Assembly (NCBI RefSeq): GCF_001905725.1
Contig: NZ_LIWB01000001.1
Coordinates: 927,871-991,870 of the forward strand
Source: Streptomyces sp. CB02400
Lineage (GTDB): Bacteria > Actinomycetota > Actinomycetes > Streptomycetales > Streptomycetaceae
Length of the DNA stretch: 64,000 bases
Direction of reading: 5' to 3'
Position numbers and translations under genes: made by a program. The notes beneath the pieces were generated by a model. It was not told the origin of the DNA and searched no databases. It worked only from the letters and a program-made list of their open reading frames with translations. Positions 32,152 to 42,611 of this stretch are shown here, piece by piece. Each line of letters begins with the position of its first letter. Positions within the stretch are counted from its first letter, which is position 1.

Positions 32152-34236
32152 GTGCGGGGCGTGGGTGGCGGGCGGTGGCGACGGGTCGCCAGTCAGATCG
32201 GGCGGAGTGTCGCCGTGTGGGTGGTCTCCACGCTCACCATGCTGCTGCTCGCGGGCATCCTGCCCGACTTCCGGCTGCGCTCGGCCGACGGCGACAGCGC
32301 CACCGACATCGCGGTCACCGCCGCCTTCGGCGCCGGCGCCTTCGGCCTGATGTCCGCCCTGGTCTGGCCGCTGCTGGTGCGTCTGCTGCTGCTCGTGCCG
32401 GCGCTCGTGCTGGGCCTGCTGGTGTTCTTCCTCAACGGCGCCCTGCTGTGGCTGGCGCTGCACGTCACCCCGGTCGAACGCGGCACCGCCGCACCGGAGA
32501 CGGCGGTCGTGGTCGCCGCGGTGATGTCCGCCGTCGCCTCCGCCACCGGCGCCGCCCTCGCCGTACGCGACGACGACGCCTACCGCCGCCGCCTCTACCG
32601 CCTCGCCGACCGCAGACGGGGCTCCGCCCCGCCCTGCCCCGCCACCCCCGGCACCGTGTTCCTGCAACTCGACGGCGTCGGCCACGACGTGCTGCTGGCC
32701 GCCGTCGACAAGGGACTGATGCCCACCGTCGCCCGCTGGCTGGGCACCGGCACCGGCGGCGACCACCCCTCCCACCGCCTCACCCCCTGGCGCACCGACT
32801 GGTCCAGCCAGACCGGCGCCAGCCAGCTCGGCATCCTGCACGGCAGCAACCACGACGTCCCCGCCTTCCGCTGGTACGAGAAGGCCCGCCGCGAGGTCAT
32901 GGTCTGCAACCGGCCCACCAGCGCCGCCGAGCTCCAGGCCCGCGCCATCGAGTACTCCGGCCACGCGGGACTGCTCGCCACCGACGGCGCCAGCCGGGGC
33001 AACCTCTTCAGCGGCGGCGCCGACGAGCAGGCCCTGGTGCTCTCCATCGCCACCCGTCGCCGCGGTCCGGCGGCCCGTTCCCGCGCGGGCTACTTCGCGT
33101 ACTTCTCCGACCCCGCCAACGCGGTGCGCACCGCGCTGTCCTTCGTCGCCGAGGTGGGCCGGGAGATCGGCCAGTCCACCCGGGCCCGGTTCCGGGAGCA
33201 GCGCCCGCGCGTCTCGCGCGGCGGGCTCTACCCGTTCGTACGGGCCTTCGCGACCGTCGTCGAACGGGACGTCGTCGTCGCCGCGGTGACGGGCGACCTG
33301 CTGGCCGGCCGCACCGCCGTCTACGCCGACCTGGTCGCCTACGACGAGGTCGCCCACCACTCCGGGCCCACCAGCCGGGACACCGACAAGGTCCTCCAGC
33401 GCCTCGACCGCGCCCTCGCCCTGATCGAGAACGTCGCCGAGCACGCCCCCCGCCCCTACCGCGTCGTCGTCCTCTCCGACCACGGGCAGAGCCCCGGCGA
33501 GACCTTCCGCTCCCGCTACGGCCTCACCCTCGGCGACCTGGTGCGGGCCGGCTGCGGACTGCCCGTGCCGCGCCGCGCCCAACGCACCCACAGCGGCGCC
33601 GAGGCCCGCGCCGCCGTCCGGGCGGCGCTGCGCCGGCCCGTCGAGGAGGGCGCCGAGCACTACCGCCCCTCCCGCGGCTCCGAACCCGTCGTGCTCGCCT
33701 CCGGCAACCTGGGCCTGGTCTCCTTCCCGGACGTGCCGCACCGGATGACCAAGGAGGAGATCGACGCCCGCCACCCCGCGCTCCTTGCGACCCTCGCCAA
33801 CCACCCCGGCATCGGCTTCCTCCTCGTCCGCAGCGAACGCCACGGCGGGGTCGTCCTCGGCGCGTACGGCGCGGAGATACCGCTGGACGAACTGGACGAC
33901 GACCCCGGCCCGCTGGCCGCGTTCGGCCCCGGCGCCGCCGACGTCGTGCGCCGCACCCACACCTTCCCGCACACCGCCGACATCATGGTCAACTCCTTCC
34001 ACGACCCCGCCGACGGAGAGGTCCTCGCCTTCGAGGAGCAGATCGGCTCCCACGGCGGCCTCGGCGGCGCCCAGTCCCGCCCCTTCCTGCTGTCCCCGCT
34101 CGCCCTGTCCGCGCCGGTCCCCGACGGAGCGGACCTCACCGGCGCCGAACAGATCCACCGGGTGCTGCGCCGCTGGCTGACGGAGTCGGACGAGGCGGAA
34201 GTGCCGGCGGAGCCGGACCGGGAACGCGCGGCCTGA
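32152..34236 (+). CDS. membrane-anchored type I phosphodiesterase / alkaline-phosphatase-superfamily protein
   Basis: A 694-residue two-part protein. Residues 1-140 contain about four hydrophobic segments (VSTLTMLLLAGILPDF, LMSALVWPLLVRLLLLVPAL, VLGLLVFFLNGALLWLALHV), of the mycobacteriophage-holin-family type. From residue ~165 an alkaline-phosphatase-superfamily domain follows: FLQLDGVGHD (metal Asp), WSSQTGASQ (probable nucleophile Thr/Ser), YDEVAHHSGP, VVLSDHGQSPGE and SHGGLGGAQ (metal ligands). It probably hydrolyses phosphodiesters at the membrane. GTG 32152 has a GTGAGG site; the start is less certain than the frame. Confidence 0.82.
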   Translation: MRGVGGGRWRRVASQIGRSVAVWVVSTLTMLLLAGILPDFRLRSADGDSATDIAVTAAFGAGAFGLMSALVWPLLVRLLLLVPALVLGLLVFFLNGALLWLALHVTPVERGTAAPETAVVVAAVMSAVASATGAALAVRDDDAYRRRLYRLADRRRGSAPPCPATPGTVFLQLDGVGHDVLLAAVDKGLMPTVARWLGTGTGGDHPSHRLTPWRTDWSSQTGASQLGILHGSNHDVPAFRWYEKARREVMVCNRPTSAAELQARAIEYSGHAGLLATDGASRGNLFSGGADEQALVLSIATRRRGPAARSRAGYFAYFSDPANAVRTALSFVAEVGREIGQSTRARFREQRPRVSRGGLYPFVRAFATVVERDVVVAAVTGDLLAGRTAVYADLVAYDEVAHHSGPTSRDTDKVLQRLDRALALIENVAEHAPRPYRVVVLSDHGQSPGETFRSRYGLTLGDLVRAGCGLPVPRRAQRTHSGAEARAAVRAALRRPVEEGAEHYRPSRGSEPVVLASGNLGLVSFPDVPHRMTKEEIDARHPALLATLANHPGIGFLLVRSERHGGVVLGAYGAEIPLDELDDDPGPLAAFGPGAADVVRRTHTFPHTADIMVNSFHDPADGEVLAFEEQIGSHGGLGGAQSRPFLLSPLALSAPVPDGADLTGAEQIHRVLRRWLTESDEAEVPAEPDRERAA

Positions 34237-34238
34237 GC

Positions 34239-34273
34239 GGGCCGGCCCGCGGGAGCCGGCCCGGCACGGTTTT
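34239..34273 (+). terminator. candidate terminator after the phosphodiesterase gene
   Basis: GGGCCGGC and GCCGGCCC flank an 8-base loop immediately after the stop, with a TTTT run a few bases downstream. The rest of the gap to 34478 shows no gene and no clear regulatory motif. Confidence 0.5.
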
Positions 34274-34478
34274 CCCGACGGGTCCCACCGCCGGGCCACC
34301 GGGTCGTCGAGACCCTCGACCGCGCCCGGCGGGGTCGACCGTGCGAAAACGCGTTGCCCCGGTGCGTCCGGGCGCAGTTCACTGGTTCCGGCGCCCCTCG
34401 TGATCCGCGTGCTCCGGCCCGGCCGCCGGTGATCCGTGCGCCCCCTTCCGACCTCCCCGAACCCCCAGGAGCCGCTGC

Positions 34479-35540
34479 GTGCAGGCAGCCGTCACCGTCA
34501 CCCCCGCCCGCATCCCGGAGCTGCTGCTCGGTCTCGCGACCGTGCGGCCGGTGTTCCTCTGGGGAGCGCCCGGTATCGGCAAGTCCTCCCTGGTCAGGGA
34601 GTTCGCCGAGTCACTGGGGCTGGAGTGCGTGAGTCTGCTGGGCACCCAGCTCGCCCCCGAGGACCTGATCGGCGTGCCCCAGATCCGCGACGGCCGCTCG
34701 GTGTTCTGCCCGCCGGAGGCGATCGCCCGTGACGAGCCGTACTGCCTGTTCCTGGACGAGCTCAACGCGGCCACCCCGGACGTGCAGAAGGCGTTCTACT
34801 CGCTGATCCTGGACCGCCGTATCGGCGACTACGAGCTGCCCAAGGGCTCCATCGTCATAGGCGCCGGCAACCGCGCCACCGACAACGCGCTCGCCCGCCC
34901 CATCGCCTCCGCGCTCGTCAACCGCCTCACCCACGTCCACCTGGAGGCGTCCCCCAAGGACTGGCTGGTGTGGGCGGCGGACAACGGCATCCACCCGTGG
35001 ATCACCGACCACCTCACCGACCGCCCCGACCACCTGTGGTCCAAGCCGCCCAAGACCGAGGAGCCGTTCTCCACGCCCCGCTCCTGGCACATGCTCTCCG
35101 ACGCGCTGCACTCCTTCGGCCGTGACCTCGACGAGGACACCCTGAAGGTCCTCGCGCACGGCACGCTCACTCCCGCGCACGCCACCGCCTTCTGCGGCTA
35201 CGTCAAGATCGTGCGCAGCCGTTTCGGCATCGACGCCGTCATCAAGGGCGAGGCCCGCTGGCCGCACCGCCTGGAGGACCGCGACCTGCTCTACTACCTC
35301 GCCGAGTCGTTCCGGGAACGCCTCGTCAAGGAGCTCCCGGCGACCAAGGAGCACATGTCGGCGAACGGCCGCCAGACCGCGTACCGTGCCAAGTCGCTGC
35401 TGGTGCAGCTCGCCGAGATCTCCGTCGAGGTCGCCCAGACCGTCATCGCCTCCGACAGCGACGGCAACCCGGTGCTGCCGTCCTGGTTCCTCGTCGAGGC
35501 GGCCCGCGACATGCCCCGGCTGGTGGAGGCGCGCCGGTGA
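34479..35540 (+). CDS. MoxR-like AAA+ ATPase
   Basis: A 353-residue AAA+ ATPase of the MoxR group. Walker A is GAPGIGKSS at residues 29-37, Walker B CLFLDELNAA, sensor 1 VIGAGNRATDNA, and an Arg finger region SALVNRL. MoxR ATPases act with VWA-domain partners as metal-insertion or complex-remodelling chaperones. GTG 34479 has a CAGGAG site. Its stop overlaps the start of the metallopeptidase/VWA gene, so the pair is translationally coupled, as in other MoxR-VWA systems such as RavA-ViaA. Confidence 0.9.
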   Translation: MQAAVTVTPARIPELLLGLATVRPVFLWGAPGIGKSSLVREFAESLGLECVSLLGTQLAPEDLIGVPQIRDGRSVFCPPEAIARDEPYCLFLDELNAATPDVQKAFYSLILDRRIGDYELPKGSIVIGAGNRATDNALARPIASALVNRLTHVHLEASPKDWLVWAADNGIHPWITDHLTDRPDHLWSKPPKTEEPFSTPRSWHMLSDALHSFGRDLDEDTLKVLAHGTLTPAHATAFCGYVKIVRSRFGIDAVIKGEARWPHRLEDRDLLYYLAESFRERLVKELPATKEHMSANGRQTAYRAKSLLVQLAEISVEVAQTVIASDSDGNPVLPSWFLVEAARDMPRLVEARR

Positions 35541-37339
35541 GCCGCGGCCGGGCGAAGGGCCCGAAGAAGCGGGACCTCGCGGGGGAGGCGTTCGACGCCG
35601 GGCTGCGGCTGGTGCGGGCCAACCCCGCGCTGGCCGCCGTGGAATTCGAGGTCTGCCGCGGGGAGAACTGCGCGCTCGCGCCCCGCGACGGACTGGTGCG
35701 CGTGGACTCCGAGGCCGTCCTGCACGCCCACCCGGACCGCATGGCCGACCCGGAAGCCTGGGCGTGGGCCCTCGCCCACGCCGTCCTCCACCTCGGCTTC
35801 GGCCACGTCCCGGCCGCCAAGGGCACGCGCGAGCAGCCCGACCACTGCGAGCTCGCCGCCCGCTGCGTCGTCGTCAACCGCTTCCTGCTCGGCTTCCCCG
35901 TCGGCCGGACGCCCGACCACCTGCCCGCCGCCTACCCCGACGGCGACGAGGAACGGCTCGCCGCCCGCTGGCGCCGGGACGGGGTCCCGGCCGTGTACGA
36001 GCGCTGCGGCACGGCCGGCGGCGAGGCGGACCTGCTGCTCGTGGAGTGGTACGGCTGGTACGGGCAGCCGCCGGACCACCAGCTCGCGTTCGCCACCGCC
36101 CTCACCCGCACCGTGTCCGCCGCGATGGACATGGCGGCCGGCCGCCTCGACAGCCTGGACGGCAAGCCCGCCCCACGACGCCCCTGGGAGCGTGCGCTCG
36201 GCTGGTTCGTCTCCTCCTACCCGCTGCTCGGCGGCATCGCGGCCGGCATCACCCTCGTCGCCGACGCCGAACTCGCCCGCGCCCACGGCATCTCCGTCGC
36301 CGCCGTCGACGCCGAGGCGGGCGAGATCTACGTCAACCCGCTGCGGCATCTGGACGAGGAGGAATGGCGCTTCGTCCTCGCCCACGAGATGCTCCACGCC
36401 GCCCTGCGCCACGGCGACCGCTGCGGCGGACGCGACCCGTACCTGTTCAACGTCGCCTGCGACTACGTCGTCAACGGCTGGCTGGAGGAGATGCGGGTCG
36501 GCACCATGCCCGAGGGCCTGCTGTACGACAAGGAGCTCGCCGGACTGTCCGCCGAGGAGGTCTACGACCGGATCGCCGTCGACCTCCGGCGCATGCGCCG
36601 GCTGGCCACCCTGCGCGGCAAGGGCCTCGGCGACATCCTCGGCGGCCCCCTCGGCCCGCCCCGCGACTACGTCGACCTCGACGGCTTCTACCGCCGGGGC
36701 CTGTCCCAGGGCCTGGACCTGCACGACCGGCAGGAGCGCGGCTTCCTGCCCGCCGGCCTGGTCGAGGAGATACGCGCGCTCAGCCATCCGCCGGTGCCCT
36801 GGGACGCCCGGCTCGCCCACTGGTTCGACGAGTTCGTGCCCCGCCCCGAACCGCTCCGGTCGTACGCGCGTCCCTCACGGCGCCAGGCGTCCACCCCCGA
36901 CATCCCCCGCGCGGGACGTCACTTCCCGCCCGAGGAGATCGCCCGCTGCACCTTCGGCGTCGTCCTGGACACCTCCGGCTCCATGGACCGGGTCCTGCTC
37001 GGCAAGGCGCTCGGCGCCATCGCCTCCTACGCCGAGGCCCGTGACGTACCGGCCGCCCGCGTGGTGTTCTGCGACGCGGCACCGCACGACGCGGGGTACG
37101 TACCGGTCACCGAGATCGCCGGGCGGGTGCGGGTGCGCGGCCGGGGCGGCACCGTGCTCCAGCCCGGCATCGACTTCCTCCAGCGCGCCGACGACTTCCC
37201 GCCCACCGCGCCGATCCTGGTCATCACCGACGGCTGGTGCGACGACGTCCTGCGGGTCCGGCGCGAGCACGCGTACCTCATCCCGCGGGGCGCGCGGCTG
37301 CCGTTCACCGCGAGGGGGCCCGTCTTCCGGGTGAGTTGA
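35537..37339 (+). CDS. metallopeptidase-like and VWA-like domain protein (DUF2201 type)
   Basis: A 600-residue partner of the MoxR ATPase. A zinc-peptidase motif HEMLH lies at residues 283-287 with His292, and DTSGSM at 478-483 begins the C-terminal VWA-like MIDAS domain (also LVITDGW). An earlier HAVLH at 81-85 with His90 lies in a segment that resembles the second one but has Ala in place of the catalytic Glu, which suggests an internal duplication with one dead copy. GTG 35537 overlaps the ATPase stop. Probably a remodelling or processing complex with an unknown target. Confidence 0.85.
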   Translation: MSRGRAKGPKKRDLAGEAFDAGLRLVRANPALAAVEFEVCRGENCALAPRDGLVRVDSEAVLHAHPDRMADPEAWAWALAHAVLHLGFGHVPAAKGTREQPDHCELAARCVVVNRFLLGFPVGRTPDHLPAAYPDGDEERLAARWRRDGVPAVYERCGTAGGEADLLLVEWYGWYGQPPDHQLAFATALTRTVSAAMDMAAGRLDSLDGKPAPRRPWERALGWFVSSYPLLGGIAAGITLVADAELARAHGISVAAVDAEAGEIYVNPLRHLDEEEWRFVLAHEMLHAALRHGDRCGGRDPYLFNVACDYVVNGWLEEMRVGTMPEGLLYDKELAGLSAEEVYDRIAVDLRRMRRLATLRGKGLGDILGGPLGPPRDYVDLDGFYRRGLSQGLDLHDRQERGFLPAGLVEEIRALSHPPVPWDARLAHWFDEFVPRPEPLRSYARPSRRQASTPDIPRAGRHFPPEEIARCTFGVVLDTSGSMDRVLLGKALGAIASYAEARDVPAARVVFCDAAPHDAGYVPVTEIAGRVRVRGRGGTVLQPGIDFLQRADDFPPTAPILVITDGWCDDVLRVRREHAYLIPRGARLPFTARGPVFRVS

Positions 37340-37437
37340 GCCGTGATGTGATCGGATGGGGGCGGGCACCCGGTGATCCGGGCGCCCGGACCGAGCACCG
37401 CCGGACACACGGCCGGACATTTTCGAAAGGATGCGTC

Positions 37438-37866
37438 ATGGCAGCCACGCGCTCCGCACACACCGTTTGGGAAGGCAACCTGTTCAAGGGCAGCGGGGTC
37501 GTCGCCTTCGACTCCTCCGGCAGCATCAGTGAGCAGCCGGTCACCTGGGCGTCGCGGGCCGAGGAGGCGAACGGCAGGACCAGCCCCGAGGAGCTGATCG
37601 CCGCCGCCCACTCAAGCTGCTTCTCGATGGCCCTGTCCAACGGTCTCGACAAGGCCGGCACCCCGCCGACCAAGCTGACGACCTCCGCCGACGTCACCTT
37701 CGTGCCCGGTGAGGGCATCACCGGTATCCACCTCACCGTCGAGGGCACCGTTCCCGGCCTGGACGAGGCCGGTTTCGTCGCCGCCGCCGAGGACGCCAAG
37801 GTGAACTGCCCCGTCAGCCAGGCGCTGAAGGGCACGAACATCACCCTGACGGCGAAGCTCGCCTGA
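37438..37866 (+). CDS. OsmC family peroxidase
   Basis: A 142-residue OsmC-type thiol peroxidase that reduces organic hydroperoxides. The two catalytic Cys are in SSCFSMAL (about residue 61) and NCPVSQAL (about 124); SPEELIAAAHSS is the conserved helix before the first. ATG 37438 has a GAAAGG site. Monocistronic, with a hairpin terminator after the stop. OsmC proteins are typically induced by osmotic or oxidative stress. Confidence 0.92.
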   Translation: MAATRSAHTVWEGNLFKGSGVVAFDSSGSISEQPVTWASRAEEANGRTSPEELIAAAHSSCFSMALSNGLDKAGTPPTKLTTSADVTFVPGEGITGIHLTVEGTVPGLDEAGFVAAAEDAKVNCPVSQALKGTNITLTAKLA

Positions 37867-37887
37867 CCCGCTCGCCGCGCCGCACCA

Positions 37888-37920
37888 CCGCAGGCCGCTC
37901 CCTTCCGGGGCGGCCTGCGG
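37888..37920 (+). terminator. hairpin terminator after the OsmC gene
   Basis: CCGCAGGCCGCTCC and GGGGCGGCCTGCGG form a 14-bp stem (one G-T pair) around a CTTCC loop, 22 bases after the stop. Confidence 0.8.
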
Positions 37921-37947
37921 CACGTCCCCACCCGGAGCCGCACCACC

Positions 37948-38682
37948 ATGACGCCACGCCCCGCCGTCTCCGCCCACCAGGGCGGCTCCGAGCGCGCCGC
38001 CCCGGCGACCCGGGAGGCGTACGAGGACGCGCTCGCGTCCGGCGCGGAGTACGTCGAGTTCGACGTACGGCGCACGGCGGACGGGGTCTTCGTCGTCCAC
38101 CACGACCTCCGCGTACGCCGCACCGGCCCGCCGCTGTCCACGCTCACCCACGCCGAGCTGAACGACCGCGCCGGATACCCCGTGCCCGTCGTGGACGAGG
38201 TCATGGCACTGGTCGCGGGGAAGCTCGTCGCCCATCTGGACCTCAAGGAGACCGGCCACGAGCGGGAGCTGATCGACCGCGCGGTCGCCCTGCTCGGCGA
38301 GGACGGACTCGTCGCCACCACCCTCGAGGACCGCTCCGTCGCCGCCCTCACCGCCGCCCGTCCGCGGGTGCGCACCGTGCTGTCCCTCGGCCGGGACGGC
38401 AAGGACATCGCCCGCGGCCGGCTGGTGCGGACCCGGATCGGCGAGCTGCTGCCCATGCGCCGCGTCCGCGCCTGCGGCGCCCACGGGGTCGCCGCGCACT
38501 GGCGGCTGGCCCGCGCCGGCGTGCTGCGCGAGGCGGCCCGTAACAGACTGTTCACCATGGTGTGGACGGTCAACGAGGACGCGGCGCTGCGCGGCTTCCT
38601 GGGCGATCCGCGCGTGGACGTGCTGATCACCGACCGGCCCCGCCGTGCCGTGGCCCTGCGTGACGCACACCCCTCTCGTTGA
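37948..38682 (+). CDS. glycerophosphodiester phosphodiesterase family protein
   Basis: A 244-residue TIM-barrel protein of the GDPD family, which cleaves glycerophosphodiesters to glycerol 3-phosphate and an alcohol. Seen are YVEFDVRRTADG with the ExD metal pair, FVVHHDLRV with the second catalytic His, HLDLKE and VWTVNED near the end. The usual first motif HRGG...PENT is altered to HQGGSERAAPAT, so the catalytic Arg is replaced by Gln, and activity may be reduced. No signal peptide; cytoplasmic. ATG 37948 lies 27 bp after the terminator. Confidence 0.82.
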   Translation: MTPRPAVSAHQGGSERAAPATREAYEDALASGAEYVEFDVRRTADGVFVVHHDLRVRRTGPPLSTLTHAELNDRAGYPVPVVDEVMALVAGKLVAHLDLKETGHERELIDRAVALLGEDGLVATTLEDRSVAALTAARPRVRTVLSLGRDGKDIARGRLVRTRIGELLPMRRVRACGAHGVAAHWRLARAGVLREAARNRLFTMVWTVNEDAALRGFLGDPRVDVLITDRPRRAVALRDAHPSR

Positions 38683-38698
38683 CAACCACCCGCTCAAC
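38678..38698. promoter_or_regulatory. HAIR-like HspR site 1
   Basis: GTTGACA-N7-GCTCAAC: inverted half-sites TTGA and TCAA with the same spacing as the HspR-associated inverted repeat CTTGAGT-N7-ACTCAAG. First of two sites before dnaK. Confidence 0.65.
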
Positions 38699-38700
38699 CT

Positions 38701-38721
38701 ATTGACAATGGGCCGCTCAAG
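38701..38721. promoter_or_regulatory. HAIR-like HspR site 2
   Basis: ATTGACA-N7-GCTCAAG, again TTGA-N11-TCAA. It starts 23 bp after the first site, about two helix turns, so both would face the same side. TTGACA within it could serve as a -35. Confidence 0.65.
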
Positions 38722-38768
38722 TTTTGTGCTGGAAGTCCGGAGAGGTGCCCTGGCGGAAGGGGACAGCG

Positions 38769-40643
<1,875 letters not shown>

Positions 40644-40662
40644 CCGCCGTACGCCGCACCGG

Positions 40663-41478
40663 TCAGGGCTTGCGGGCGACCCCCGCGTACACCGGCACGA
40701 TGCCCTCCGCCTGCGCCGCCACGTCCTCCGCCTCCGGACGCCACCCGTGCACCGGGATCACCCCCGGGCCCAGCAGCTCAAGCCCGGTGAAGAAGCGGGA
40801 GAACGCGGCCAGCGAGCGCGGGTGGAAGGGCGTACCGCCGCGCCGGAAGTGCTCCGCCGCCTGCCCCACGGCCTCGGGGCTGAGATCGGGCGTGACCTGG
40901 GAGAGGATCAGGAAGCTGCCCGGCGCGAGCGCGGCCGTGTACCGCTCCAGCAGGCCGTACACGTCGTCGCCGTCCGGATCGTCGTCCAGGTAGTGGGTCA
41001 GTGCGACCAGCGACAGCGCCACGGGCCGGCCGAGGTCCAGCGACTCGGCGGCCCGGCGCAGCAGCGTGTCCGCGTCCCGCACATCGGCGTGCACGTACCG
41101 CGTGCCGCCCTCGGCGGTGCCGTGCAGCAGCGCCTCGGCGTGCCGCAGCACGATCGGGTCGTTGTCCGCGTACACCACGCGGGACTCCGCGGCGACGCCC
41201 TGCGCCACCTGGTGCAGATTGGGCTCCGTGGGGATGCCCGTGCCGATGTCCAGGAACTGGCGTATCCCCGCCTCGGCGACGGTGCGCACGGCCCGGTGCA
41301 TGAACCGGCGGTTGGCCCGCGCCCCGCGTAACACCGTGCCGTCCGCCGCGAGGATCCTCCGCGCCAGCTCCTCGTCGACCGGGTAGTTGTCCTTGCCGCC
41401 GAGCCACCAGTCGTAGACCCGGGCCGGATGCGGCCGGCTGGTGTCGATGCGGGCGGGCGCGGTGTCGGATCCGGTCAT
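40663..41478 (-). CDS. DUF574-type SAM-dependent methyltransferase
   Basis: A 271-residue protein of the actinobacterial S-adenosyl methyltransferase family PF04672. RPHPARVYDWWLGGKDNYPVD near residue 15 (seen as ARVYDWWLGGKDNYPVD) is its signature; FLDIGTGIPTEPNLHQVAQ is motif I, VVYADNDPIVL motif II, and VALSLVALTHYLDDD follows. Streptomyces carry many copies with unknown acceptor. ATG 41478. Downstream of and on the same strand as the Scr1-type regulator gene, the usual pairing. Confidence 0.92.
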   Translation of the reverse strand: MTGSDTAPARIDTSRPHPARVYDWWLGGKDNYPVDEELARRILAADGTVLRGARANRRFMHRAVRTVAEAGIRQFLDIGTGIPTEPNLHQVAQGVAAESRVVYADNDPIVLRHAEALLHGTAEGGTRYVHADVRDADTLLRRAAESLDLGRPVALSLVALTHYLDDDPDGDDVYGLLERYTAALAPGSFLILSQVTPDLSPEAVGQAAEHFRRGGTPFHPRSLAAFSRFFTGLELLGPGVIPVHGWRPEAEDVAAQAEGIVPVYAGVARKP

Positions 41479-41525
41479 GGGCAGTCTTCTCCTCAGGGGT
41501 GCGAAGGCTTGCTCGGGCGCGCGGC

Positions 41526-42389
41526 TCAGTAGTGCTCGCGGCACTCCCGCAGCAGTTTCTCGGTGCGCTGTGTCGAGGCCGCCCGCGCCGTCATGTGGTC
41601 CAGGACCTCCAGATGCGCCGACACCTCCTTGCGGGAGTCCAGGTACAGGGCACCGGTCAGATACTCGGTGAACACCATGTCCGGCAGCTCCGGCTCGGCG
41701 AACCGGAACAGCGAGAACGGCGCGTACGTCCCCGGGTGCGGACCGTCCGCGAACTCGGCGATCTGCAGCGTGATCCGGTCCCGCGCGGACCACTCCAGGA
41801 GCTTGTCGAGCTGGTCGCGCATCACCCGGCCGTCGACGCTCACCGGACGCCGCAGCACCGTCTCCTCCATCAGCACCCACAGGTGCGGCGGATCGGGGCG
41901 CTCCAGCAGCCGCTGGCGCTCCATGCGCAGCGCCACGTGCCGCTCGACCACGTCGGGCCCGATGTTCCCGATCGTCCCGGCCTCCAGCACGGCACGCGCG
42001 TACCCCTCGGTCTGCAGCAGCCCCGGCACGAAGTGCGGCTCGTAGGAGCGGATGATACGGGCGGCGCCCTCCAGGCTCACATACATGCTGAACCACTCGG
42101 GCAGCACGTCGCCGTACCGCTGCCACCAGCCCGGCCGGTTCGCCTCCTCGGCGAGCTCGACGAACGCGGCGGACTCGCCCTCGGGCACCCCGTAGGCGCT
42201 CAGCAGGAGCTGGACGTACGGGATCTTCAGCGCGACCTCGGCGGTCTCCATCCGCCGTACGGTCGCGGGCGCCACCCGCAGGATGCGGGCGGCCTCCTCC
42301 CGTGAGAGGCCCGCCGCCTCCCTCAGTTCCTGCAGCCGCCTTCCCAGAACCACCTGGCCCACGGTGGGTGCGGCCCGCCGCTCACTCAC
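41526..42389 (-). CDS. Scr1/DUF5753-type XRE family regulator
   Basis: A 287-residue regulator. The HTH (RLQELREAAGLSREEAARIL, seen at residues 15-34, and RVAPATVRRMETAEV) binds DNA; the DUF5753 domain follows with LPEWFSMYVSLEGAARI, FVPGLLQTEGYARAV, LWVLMEETVLRRPV and DMVFTEYLTGALYLD. Such genes are widespread in Streptomyces, often next to DUF397 or DUF574 genes; DUF397 is absent here. GTG 42389 has a GGGGAGGC site. Probably regulates itself and the adjacent methyltransferase. Confidence 0.9.
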   Translation of the reverse strand: MSERRAAPTVGQVVLGRRLQELREAAGLSREEAARILRVAPATVRRMETAEVALKIPYVQLLLSAYGVPEGESAAFVELAEEANRPGWWQRYGDVLPEWFSMYVSLEGAARIIRSYEPHFVPGLLQTEGYARAVLEAGTIGNIGPDVVERHVALRMERQRLLERPDPPHLWVLMEETVLRRPVSVDGRVMRDQLDKLLEWSARDRITLQIAEFADGPHPGTYAPFSLFRFAEPELPDMVFTEYLTGALYLDSRKEVSAHLEVLDHMTARAASTQRTEKLLRECREHY

Positions 42390-42544
42390 GCCACGCCTCC
42401 CCAACGCGCCCGGGCATGCGCTCAGTCTGTCATGTTCTTCCGACACTCTCACGAGTCGCAGGTGACCGCCCTGTTTCGCTGGTCCTCGCCGCATGACCCG
42501 AGAGGTAATCGACCCGCCCCCGCCCGCGCGGGATCGTGGACGCA

Positions 42545-42582
42545 CCGGGTTCCGGGCCGGCGCACTCCGGCCCGGAACCCGG
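42545..42582. repeat. 16-bp perfect inverted repeat in the leader of the 42612 gene
   Basis: CCGGGTTCCGGGCCGG and its exact complement, separated by CGCACT, end 29 bases before ATG 42612. Could be a leader hairpin, or terminate transcription coming from upstream. The rest of the gap 42390-42611 shows no gene. Confidence 0.8.
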
Positions 42583-42611
42583 CCACCGACCCCGACGGAG
42601 GATGATGCGTC

